Shown one piece after another: positions 57,559 through 64,000 of a stretch of DNA of 64,000 bases. Numbering within the stretch: position 1 is the stretch's first letter; every line of letters begins with the position of its first letter. The stretch lies in contig NZ_CAJYGK010000086.1 in the NCBI RefSeq assembly GCF_913773725.1, positions 1-64,000 of the forward strand. Direction: 5' to 3'. Position numbers and translations under genes: made by a program. This DNA is from an uncultured Aquabacterium sp. (GTDB lineage Bacteria > Pseudomonadota > Gammaproteobacteria > Burkholderiales > Burkholderiaceae_C). The notes beneath the pieces are model-generated. The model worked only from the letters and a program-made list of their open reading frames with translations. It was not told the DNA's origin and searched no databases.

Positions 57559-60092
57559 CCGATGTGGCTCCGTCCCGGCCTGATCTTCCGAATGCCATGC
57601 CCCGGCCGGACGACGAGCTGCCTGCGCTCCAGCGCGCGTGGGCACGCCCGACCGGCTGGCGCGTGCTGACGGCCGTCAACAACACCTTCATCGGCCGGCT
57701 CTACATTGCCACAGCCCTGCTGTTTCTCGTGCTGGCCGGGGTGCTCGGCTTGATGATGCGGGCGCAGCTTGCCACCTCCGATGCCACCTGGCTCAGCCCC
57801 GGTACGTACAACCAGGTCTTCACCATGCATGGCACGGTGATGATGTTTCTGTTCGCCGTGCCCATCGTCGAAGCCATCGCGGTCTTCCTGCTGCCGAACA
57901 TGCTGGGCGCGCGTGATCTGCCCTTTCCTCGGCTGTCGGCCTACGCGTACTGGGCCTATGCCTTTGGTGGGCTTGCCTTTTTCTGCACCCTGTTTGCCGG
58001 CCTGGCTCCCGATGGGGGCTGGTTCATGTATCCGCCTCTGACCAGCAAGGTCCATTCGCCGGGCCTGAATGCGGACTTCTGGCTGCTCGGCATCGGCTTC
58101 ATCGAGATCTCGGCCATCGCCGGGGCCATCGAGCTCATCATCGGCATCCTCATGACCCGTGCCCCCGGCATGACGCTCAGCCGGATGCCCGTGTATGCCT
58201 GGTCGATGCTGATCGTGGGCGTGATGATCGTGGTGGCCTTCCCGGCCGTCATCGCCGGCACCGCCCTGCTGGAGATGGAGCGGGCGTTCGACTGGCCGCT
58301 GTTCGACCCCCGTCGGGGCGGCGATCCATTGCTGTGGCAGCACCTGTTCTGGTTCTTCGGCCATCCGGAGGTCTACATCATCTTCCTGCCGGCTGCGGGC
58401 ATGGTCTCGGCCATGCTGCCTGCGCTGGTCGGTCGGCCCCTGGTGGGCCATCAGGCCATCGTGGCCGCACTGGCCGCTGTCGGCTGTTTCAGCTTCGCCC
58501 TGTGGGCGCACCACATGTTCACCGCGGGTCTGGGAACGCTGGCCGTCAGCCTGGTTTCGGTGGCCAGCCTGGCCGTGGCGGTGCCCGCCGGCATTCAGGT
58601 GTTCGCCTGGGTGGCGACGCTGTGGCGCGGACAGGTGCGTGCCGACACGCCCACCCTGTTCATCATCGGCTTTCTGCTGACCTTCGTGATCGGCGGCCTG
58701 ACCGGCGTGATGGTGGCCGTGCTGCCCTTCGACTGGCAGGTGCACGACAGCTATTTCATCGTGGCCCATCTTCACTACGTGTTGATCGGCGGGCTGGTGT
58801 TCCCGTTGTTCGCGGCGCTGTACTTCTGGATGCCGCTGCACAACGGGTGGCGGCTGAGCGAGCGCTGCGGACGATGGGTGTTCGGACTGTGCTTTCTGGG
58901 CTTTCACCTCACGTTCTTTCCGATGCATCTGCTTGGCATGTGGGGCATGCCCAGGCGGGTCTACACCTACAGCCCCGGCCTCGGATGGGACGGCGCCAAC
59001 CTGCTGTCCTCCGGCGGGGCACTGATGCTCGCGACGGGCGTGCTGTGTCTGTTGATTGACCTCGTCCGGACCGCCTGCCGCCCGGCACGGCCCGCCGGCA
59101 ACCCGTGGCGGTCGGCGTCGCTCGAGTGGTTGCCCCAGCAGGCCTACGGGCCCCGCAGCGTGCCTCAGGTGCGCAGCCTGTGGCCGCTGTGGCGGCAACG
59201 GCGTCTGGCAGACGAGGTCGAGGCGGGAGGGCACTGGCTGCCGGGCACGGCCACCGGCCGGCGCGAAACCCTGATCACCCGAGCCCGGACGGCCGAGTTG
59301 CAGCACCTCATGATCTTGCCCGAGCCAAGTTGGTGGCCTTTGCTAGCGGCCCTGGGCACGGCGGGCTTCTTCCTTCTGCTGACGGTGAAGGCGACCCTGC
59401 TTGCCGGGCTGTTTGGCCTGCTGGCGTTGGGGGGCAGCTGCATCTGGTTGTGGGACACCGATCGGGCACTGCCGGATGCCCCGGCGCGGGCGGCAGTGGG
59501 ACGCGGCGTGACGGTGCCCATCGGGGCTGTCCGAACCGCCTCGCATGCGTGGTGGGCCACCGTGATCCTGCTGGTGGTGGACGGTACGGTGCTGGGCTCG
59601 ATGGTGTTTGCGCACCTGCACCTGGCGATGCGCCTGGACATCTGCCCACCACCGGGGGCTGCGCTGCCGCCCTGGTGGCGTGATGCCGTGCCGGTGGTGG
59701 GCGGTTTCCTGCTGTCGGCGGCGTTGTTTGCAGCGGCTCTGCGTGGCATCGGGCGGCACCCCTTGCCACGCTGGAGGATGGCCACGGTGCTGCTGTCGCT
59801 GGGCGCCGCGGTGTGGGCGTTGGTGGGGCTGCTCGAAGCGATGTCAGACGCCCATCTGCAACCCACGCGCCACGCCTGGTCGGCCAGCATCGCCGCGATG
59901 ATCGGTTACCTCGGTGCGCACGTGGCGCTGAAGGTTCTGCTCGCGGTCTACCTGGCCGCCCGGATGTGGCGGAGCTGGGTTCAGCCGCACCAGCGGTCCA
60001 CTGCGGACAACTGCGCCCTGCTGTGGTTCAACGCCTGTGCGCACGGTGTGGTCGTGACCGTCACGCCCTACGTTGTGCAGGGGCTGATGTGA
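57555..60092 (+). CDS. ctaD: fused cytochrome c oxidase subunits I and III
   Basis: This 845-residue protein contains subunit I (about 1-560, twelve helices) joined to subunit III (about 640-845). Haem and CuB ligands are present: MHGTVMM, GHPEVYI (His, Glu and Tyr), AHHMFTAG and VAHLHYVL; the D-channel Asp is in GARDLPFPRL. In the K-channel helix the usual PTGIK is PAGIQ (VAVPAGIQVFAWVATLW), so both Thr and Lys are replaced. The part after residue 640 has the helices of subunit III (HAWWATVILLVVDGTVLGSM). The arrangement is known from other I-III fused oxidases. It overlaps both neighbours by four bases. Confidence 0.92.
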   Translation: MTDVAPSRPDLPNAMPRPDDELPALQRAWARPTGWRVLTAVNNTFIGRLYIATALLFLVLAGVLGLMMRAQLATSDATWLSPGTYNQVFTMHGTVMMFLFAVPIVEAIAVFLLPNMLGARDLPFPRLSAYAYWAYAFGGLAFFCTLFAGLAPDGGWFMYPPLTSKVHSPGLNADFWLLGIGFIEISAIAGAIELIIGILMTRAPGMTLSRMPVYAWSMLIVGVMIVVAFPAVIAGTALLEMERAFDWPLFDPRRGGDPLLWQHLFWFFGHPEVYIIFLPAAGMVSAMLPALVGRPLVGHQAIVAALAAVGCFSFALWAHHMFTAGLGTLAVSLVSVASLAVAVPAGIQVFAWVATLWRGQVRADTPTLFIIGFLLTFVIGGLTGVMVAVLPFDWQVHDSYFIVAHLHYVLIGGLVFPLFAALYFWMPLHNGWRLSERCGRWVFGLCFLGFHLTFFPMHLLGMWGMPRRVYTYSPGLGWDGANLLSSGGALMLATGVLCLLIDLVRTACRPARPAGNPWRSASLEWLPQQAYGPRSVPQVRSLWPLWRQRRLADEVEAGGHWLPGTATGRRETLITRARTAELQHLMILPEPSWWPLLAALGTAGFFLLLTVKATLLAGLFGLLALGGSCIWLWDTDRALPDAPARAAVGRGVTVPIGAVRTASHAWWATVILLVVDGTVLGSMVFAHLHLAMRLDICPPPGAALPPWWRDAVPVVGGFLLSAALFAAALRGIGRHPLPRWRMATVLLSLGAAVWALVGLLEAMSDAHLQPTRHAWSASIAAMIGYLGAHVALKVLLAVYLAARMWRSWVQPHQRSTADNCALLWFNACAHGVVVTVTPYVVQGLM

Positions 60093-60466
60093 AGGCATCG
60101 CCTGACGGTCTGCACGCTGAGCGCGGCTTCTGGCCCGTGGTGTGGAGCAGCGCAGCGCCGCTGCTGGTGTGGGCGCTCCACTTTGCGCTGTGCTATGTCA
60201 GCGTGAGTCTGGCATGTGATGTGCACACCAGTCAGGATCCAGACGGCAGCCCAGGCAGGGCCCATCTCGGCCTGTACGCCGGGTTGGCGTGCTGCACGGT
60301 GGCCGCCTTGGCAGCGGAGCTGTCGCTCTGCCGGCGAGCGGTGAGAGCCCGCCGCGAAGGGGCCCTGCGCAGCGTGGTCATCGCGACCACCGCTCTGCTT
60401 TCGGTGGTGGCCATCGCGTGGACGACCGTGCTGCTGGGGATGACGCGTTGGTGCGGGCTGGCCTGA
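60089..60466 (+). CDS. small membrane protein of the oxidase operon
   Basis: This 125-residue protein starts at a GTG that overlaps the ctaD stop (GTGA). It has three hydrophobic segments (about 16-43, 58-82 and 94-118) and six cysteines. I do not recognise a family; it occupies the place of a small accessory or subunit IV-like protein. The tight overlap suggests it is made with the oxidase. Confidence 0.6.
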   Translation: MKASPDGLHAERGFWPVVWSSAAPLLVWALHFALCYVSVSLACDVHTSQDPDGSPGRAHLGLYAGLACCTVAALAAELSLCRRAVRARREGALRSVVIATTALLSVVAIAWTTVLLGMTRWCGLA

Positions 60467-60525
60467 AGGATGGGCAGTGCTGGCCCGTGTGCCGGGTCCC
60501 GAAACAGAGCCGACCGGCGTCGGCG

Positions 60526-60849
60526 TCAGACCTTCAAGTCGTCCAGGCTCTTGCCATCGGCCAAGGCGGCCTGGACCCATTTGGGTTTCAGTCCGCGTCC
60601 GCTCCAGGTGGAGCCTGTGGCGGGATCCTTGTATTTGGGCGCCACCTTGCTGCCATTACCCGACGCGCCGCGGGGCGATTTTGCGCTCATCAGATCGGCC
60701 ACGGTCAGCCCATTGTCTGCCAGCATTTGGCGGATCTTGGTAATGACCCCTGCGCGTTCGGCTTGCATGGCCTCCTTGATCTGCCTTTCCAACTCGGCGG
60801 CCTGACGTTCGAGGTCGGCCTTCTTGGCGGCAAGTTCCTGATAGTTCAT
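60526..60849 (-). CDS. H-NS-family nucleoid protein
   Basis: This 107-residue DNA-binding protein has an N-terminal coiled-coil oligomerisation region (about 1-45) and the C-terminal H-NS domain (YKDPATGSTWSGRGLKPKWV), whose SGRG loop is the AT-hook-like DNA contact. Such proteins silence horizontally acquired AT-rich DNA. Its Shine-Dalgarno sequence is CGGAGA. The neighbour is a tyrosine recombinase, consistent with an accessory segment. Confidence 0.9.
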   Translation of the reverse strand: MNYQELAAKKADLERQAAELERQIKEAMQAERAGVITKIRQMLADNGLTVADLMSAKSPRGASGNGSKVAPKYKDPATGSTWSGRGLKPKWVQAALADGKSLDDLKV

Positions 60850-61028
60850 CTCTGTCTCCGATAAGTCAATACATTGAATGACAGCGATGATACATGCGTT
60901 GAGGGGCCCGCAACTTATTCAGATTCCACCCGCTCTTCTCTTATTTCACCTTCGCGTCGAGCTGCAACAGTTGGCAATTTCTTTCACATTCTGAAGGGGC
61001 GCACCGTGTCCGGGGCCGGCACTGGTGC
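60850..61028. other. AT-richer gap upstream of the H-NS gene
   Basis: This stretch of 179 bases is richer in A and T than the surroundings and should hold the H-NS promoter on the minus strand. Several T-runs near 60935-60990 may terminate or insulate the recombinase gene. No gene is seen. Confidence 0.35.
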
Positions 61029-62084
61029 TCAGCCCAGATAGCGTTCGATGGACGCGAGGTGATGAATGCCAAGGCGATTTTGCAGTTCCTGCGGAGGAAC
61101 ACCTTCTGCCAGCGCCATGTGAATATGTGCGCGCCGCAGCGCCTGAATGCCGCCATGGAAAAGCCAATGGTCCGGATCAGGTGAATGGGCGCCCAGCCCC
61201 TCCAGAATCCGGAAGACCGTGGAGGGTGTCAGGTGCCCCCCTTTGCCCGTCGACGGCAATATGGGGCGATCCGAACCTCGCAATGTCTCCGGCATGAGTT
61301 TCAGCCACCACTGAAGCAGGCGGTGCGCTCGAACCATTCCCGGCGAGGTGTCGATTTCGGAATCTCCGGAGGCCGTCACGAGCCGATGCCGAGCCGTGGG
61401 CGCCGTTTCATCACGGTGAATCGTCACCCGGGTCTCGTCCGCCTCGGTCGAAAATGAGCCTTGCCGCAAGCGTCTTATTTCCTGAAACCGCAAGCCCAAG
61501 TCCAACCCCAGCGAGAGGATGACCAGATTGCGTGCCAGTTTCCATGGCACGTCGCGCGGCAGGACGGGCACGCCCGGTGCCGCAGAGGCAGGGCCAGCCA
61601 GCGAAAAAACCGGGTCGGTCAGACGAAGCACTTCCTCTCCGGTGATCCAGGCGTCCATCCCCAGCGACCACGCCGCTTCGATTTCGTCGCTTTCTGCTGC
61701 CGTTTTGCTCAAGGCAGATGGCGCGGCCTCGGCCGTGGACGGCCAGCCTTTGATCACCACCAGCGAGCCGCCCTGCACCGCCCAGTGCAGCCGAGTCAGC
61801 AGACGCGCGTAACGGCGGTAAGTGCCCTCGGACCACCCGGAAGGACCAGCGCACTTGTGTTCCAAGAAGGCATTGATGGCCGCCGTCGGATCTTGCTTCG
61901 GGTCGAGCCCCTGCGTAAGCGCCCATTCCACATAGGCGCGAACCATGGTCCGGTAAACCGCAACAGCATCCTCCGAGAGCACATCGGGCGACCGAGCTCG
62001 TGCCCGACTCGTGGCGACATACGCCTGCTTGTGCAGCCCGGAGAGCAGCCATGCCACCCGGTGATCGACGAGGAAGGGATCCAT
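61029..62084 (-). CDS. tyrosine recombinase with altered catalytic positions
   Basis: This 351-residue protein has an N-terminal SAM-like DNA-binding domain (about 20-110) and a C-terminal catalytic domain. Box I Arg is in LGLRFQEIRRLR and the nucleophile is probably Tyr of ASIERYLG near the C-terminus. The second box reads GIQALRRAH, where the usual HxxR His is Gln, and the LGH position is LGI, so two catalytic histidines are replaced. ATG at 62084 is preferred; TTG at 62096 is an alternative. Nested inverted repeats start eight bases upstream. Either the enzyme is a variant type or it is no longer active. Confidence 0.75.
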   Translation of the reverse strand: MDPFLVDHRVAWLLSGLHKQAYVATSRARARSPDVLSEDAVAVYRTMVRAYVEWALTQGLDPKQDPTAAINAFLEHKCAGPSGWSEGTYRRYARLLTRLHWAVQGGSLVVIKGWPSTAEAAPSALSKTAAESDEIEAAWSLGMDAWITGEEVLRLTDPVFSLAGPASAAPGVPVLPRDVPWKLARNLVILSLGLDLGLRFQEIRRLRQGSFSTEADETRVTIHRDETAPTARHRLVTASGDSEIDTSPGMVRAHRLLQWWLKLMPETLRGSDRPILPSTGKGGHLTPSTVFRILEGLGAHSPDPDHWLFHGGIQALRRAHIHMALAEGVPPQELQNRLGIHHLASIERYLG

Positions 62085-62091
62085 TACAGAT

Positions 62092-62172
62092 TTCAACTAA
62101 CCGTAAATTGAATCTAAACAATCAAACGCACACGCTGCACGTTTAGAGGTAGGGCTCCTGCGGTTAGTTGAA
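62092..62172. repeat. nested inverted repeats next to the recombinase
   Basis: TTCAACTAACCG (62092-62103) and CGGTTAGTTGAA (62161-62172) are perfect 12-bp inverted repeats. Inside them TCTAAAC (62113-62119) and GTTTAGA (62141-62147) form a second pair, and AAACG/CGTTT (62124-62128, 62140-62144) a third overlapping one. The element fills the whole gap between the recombinase and the AraC gene. It could be the recombinase binding or attachment site, or a bidirectional terminator. Confidence 0.6.
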
Positions 62173-63180
62173 TTATGCGCGTCCGGCCCGGTACACCGCC
62201 GGCGTCTGCCCAGCCCATCGCTGGAACGCATGGATGAAGGCAGCCGATTCGGCGTAGCCCAGTTGGTGCGCCACCTCTTCGACGGACAGGCTGCTGTGCT
62301 TCAGCAGGTGCCGCGCCTTGGCGTAACGCGCCTCCGCCAACAGCTCGCGAAAGCCGCGCCCGTCCTCGCTGAGCGCCCGCCGCAGGCTGCGCTCGCTCAT
62401 CTCGAAGGAGCGGGCCACCTCCTCCGCAGACGGAAACGCACCGCTGAACAGACTCAGGTGGGCCAGAACCCGCTCGGCCAGGGTGTCGTCGGACTGCGCC
62501 TGCATCTGCAGCTGTTGGTCGCACATGGCGCGGTACATCGCATGCCCGGAAGGATCTGCTGTGGGAAACCGCAGCTGGAGATGCTCGTTGCGCAACCAGA
62601 AGCGGGCCTCATGCTCGCCGAAGCGCACGGGACAGCCAAAGTAGGCTTCGTAGGCCGCCGCTTCCGGCGGACGCGGATAGGGCATGTCGATGCGCTCGGC
62701 CCGGATGTCCATGCCCAGCGTCGCCTGCATGTCACGCACCATCTTGTACGTGCCGGACACCTCGCCGTCGACCCGGAAGCGGAAGGCCTGGGGCGGCATC
62801 GGCATGGGCTGCAACACCAGCGCGCTCTGCCGCTCGCCCGGCTCCATGCGAAGCGTGCCGAACAGATAGGTCAGCTTCTGGTACCGGATCCCCGTCTGGA
62901 AGGCTTCGTAAGCATTGGGACAGGTCATCAACAGCATGACCAGAGGGCCGTAGCCCGCGAGCCCGTAGAACCCGCCCAGCCGCAGCCCCACCAGGGGGTC
63001 GTGCAGTCCTTCGGCCAAGTCTGCATAGATGCGCAGTTCGCGCGACCGCTCGATGCGTGTGCTCGGATCGAGCTTGTCCAGCGTGAGCCCATGCCGCTGC
63101 AGCACGGGCTCCGGGTCCTCGCCCAGCTGCTTCAGACCCTGAACCATGTAGATCAGGCCAAGAATGGATCGGGTGCTCAT
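62173..63180 (-). CDS. AraC-family regulator
   Basis: This 335-residue regulator has an N-terminal ligand-binding domain of the arabinose-binding-domain AraC group (about 15-205; LRLGGFYGLAGYGPLVMLLM) and a C-terminal double helix-turn-helix (SAEEVARSFEMSERSLRRAL, LSVEEVAHQLGYAESAAFIH, FQRWAGQTPAVYR). Regulators of this group often activate adjacent catabolic oxygenase genes. It is divergent from the flavin monooxygenase gene with 207 bases between them, so that gene is the likely target. Confidence 0.88.
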   Translation of the reverse strand: MSTRSILGLIYMVQGLKQLGEDPEPVLQRHGLTLDKLDPSTRIERSRELRIYADLAEGLHDPLVGLRLGGFYGLAGYGPLVMLLMTCPNAYEAFQTGIRYQKLTYLFGTLRMEPGERQSALVLQPMPMPPQAFRFRVDGEVSGTYKMVRDMQATLGMDIRAERIDMPYPRPPEAAAYEAYFGCPVRFGEHEARFWLRNEHLQLRFPTADPSGHAMYRAMCDQQLQMQAQSDDTLAERVLAHLSLFSGAFPSAEEVARSFEMSERSLRRALSEDGRGFRELLAEARYAKARHLLKHSSLSVEEVAHQLGYAESAAFIHAFQRWAGQTPAVYRAGRA

Positions 63181-63210
63181 GTTGATTCAGGTCAATTAAC
63201 TGGCCTGGGT

Positions 63211-63231
63211 AAACCCGAAAACGGCGGGTTT
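63211..63231. promoter_or_regulatory. inverted repeat in the divergent promoter region
   Basis: AAACCCG and CGGGTTT flank seven bases, enclosed by outer GGCC copies. It lies 30 bases upstream of the AraC gene and 157 upstream of the monooxygenase gene, so it may be an operator. Confidence 0.35.
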
Positions 63232-63387
63232 CTGGCCGGAAGAATCAATTGCTCGGTCGAATCTAGCATGGCTGCCTCGGGGGTGGGCGCGCACCATCGC
63301 GCCATGTTCGGAGACACGCCCCTGATTTGTGTCCGCCTCCCTCGGCGGCACGGGCCAGGGGGCAACACACCCAGAAAAGGCCTCGCC

Positions 63388-64000
63388 ATGCAGCAGCACA
63401 CCGCACCTCAACCGATTGTTCACCACGTCGACGTCGCGATCGCCGGCGCCGGCTTTGGCGGGCTGGCCATGGCCATCCAGCTGCAAAAGCGCGGCATCCA
63501 CAGTTTCCTGATCCTGGAGAAAGCCGCCGAGGTCGGCGGCGCCTGGCGCGACAACCACTACCCCGGCGCGGCCTGCGATGTGCAGTCGCACATGTACTCC
63601 TACTCGTTCGAGAAGAAGGCCGACTGGAGCAAGCGCTACGCGCCCTGGCACGAGATCCAGCAGTACATCCTCGACACGGTCAAGAAGCACAACCTGCGCT
63701 CCAAGATCCATTTCAATCAGGAGGTGGTCAGCGCCGTGTTCAACGAAGGCACCGGCCGGTGGGTGATCAAGACCGCAGGCGGCGAAACCATCATGGCGCG
63801 GCACTGGGTGCTGGCGTCGGGCCCCCTGCACGTGCCCGCCTTCCCCGACATCAAGGGACTGGACACCTTCAAGGGCAAGGTGATGCACTCGGCGCAATGG
63901 GACCACGGCTATGACCTGCGCGGCAAACGCGTGGCGTCGCTGGGCACGGGTGGCTCGGCCATCCAGTACGTGCCCGAAATCGCGCCCAAGGTGGCGCAAC
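63388..64000 (+). CDS. Baeyer-Villiger-type flavin monooxygenase (partial)
   Basis: The first 204 codons of a gene that runs off the window. An FAD-binding Rossmann motif appears near residue 16 (VAIAGAGFGGLAMAIQLQKR), followed by LILEKAAEVGGAWRDNHYPG, ACDVQSHMYSYSFE and the start of the NADPH motif (VASLGTGGSAIQYVPEI). This resembles cyclohexanone-type and related monooxygenases, which insert oxygen next to a ketone or hydroxylate with NADPH and oxygen. Baeyer-Villiger specificity cannot be confirmed without the missing part. The ATG at 63388 is well placed for the Rossmann start. The divergent AraC regulator probably controls it. Confidence 0.87.
   Translation, partial: MQQHTAPQPIVHHVDVAIAGAGFGGLAMAIQLQKRGIHSFLILEKAAEVGGAWRDNHYPGAACDVQSHMYSYSFEKKADWSKRYAPWHEIQQYILDTVKKHNLRSKIHFNQEVVSAVFNEGTGRWVIKTAGGETIMARHWVLASGPLHVPAFPDIKGLDTFKGKVMHSAQWDHGYDLRGKRVASLGTGGSAIQYVPEIAPKVAQ

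Noticed and set aside
62092-62172. Integron attC site
   Set aside because: The size and nested repeats are similar, but the outer ends do not fit the RYYYAAC/GTTRRRY core, and the neighbouring recombinase shows no integron-integrase-specific insertion.
1-64000. tRNA, rRNA, CRISPR array or insertion sequence
   Set aside because: No cloverleaf, ribosomal RNA stretch, regularly spaced repeats or transposase gene was found; the only mobility gene seen is the variant tyrosine recombinase.

Overview
The window looks like a chromosomal segment of a high-GC betaproteobacterium of the order Burkholderiales, probably near the Leptothrix/Rubrivivax/Ideonella group. The grounds are the GC-rich codon use, a MesX/MesD methionine module under MetR, a short H-NS-family protein ending in the SGRG-type DNA-binding motif, an EpsA-type LuxR regulator with a PEP-CTERM protein, and a caa3-type oxidase with fused subunits. 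No rRNA, tRNA or CRISPR was seen.

Region 1 (1-18.6 kb) holds housekeeping and stress genes. A small orphan gene lies under a near-perfect Fur box. A methionine module follows: metR, an FMN reductase, mesX (DUF1852) and mesD (core MetE), with two matching MetR-like operators and a strong terminator. Then come an SBF-like transporter, chrB/chrA chromate resistance, a broken ACR3 arsenite pump beside arsC, a tandem UspA protein, an EamA exporter, tag, a hemerythrin protein, an unidentified phasin-like protein, glgX, an Aer-type redox chemoreceptor, a TauE/SafE exporter and periplasmic glpQ.

Region 2 (18.6-51.5 kb) is the centre of interest. A three-unit Pho-box array between glpQ and gspG faces an atypical type II secretion operon: gspG, gspF, gspE, four PilM/N/O/P-like inner-membrane genes, a lipoprotein secretin and three further pseudopilins, mostly joined by 4-base overlaps. 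After it come an EpsA-type regulator with its own possible Pho box, a secreted ankyrin protein, a PEP-CTERM protein, a secreted periplasmic-binding-protein-like protein, a TpsB transporter and a 3746-residue FHA-like exoprotein. The exoprotein has an extended signal peptide, a DUF3739-type C-terminus and only two mature cysteines, both at the extreme C-terminus. Then comes a dedicated Ton motor: ExbB fused to periplasmic DUF2341 and LamG-like domains, two ExbD, TonB, a porin and a periplasmic coiled-coil protein. The parts resemble the phosphate-controlled hxc/pdt/exbB2-exbD2 neighbourhood of Pseudomonas aeruginosa, but in a different arrangement and with the motor-sensor fusion. I read the region as a phosphate-starvation secretion and surface-uptake island; the link to phosphate is inferred.

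Region 3 (51.5-64 kb) holds an AI-2E-family permease, a membrane PQQ sugar dehydrogenase, a two-haem cytochrome c, and a cluster of lipoprotein cytochrome c, caa3 subunit II and a fused subunit I-III. Subunit I appears to lack both canonical K-channel residues. An H-NS-like protein, a tyrosine recombinase with altered catalytic positions beside nested inverted repeats, an AraC regulator and the start of a divergent Baeyer-Villiger-type flavin monooxygenase close the window.
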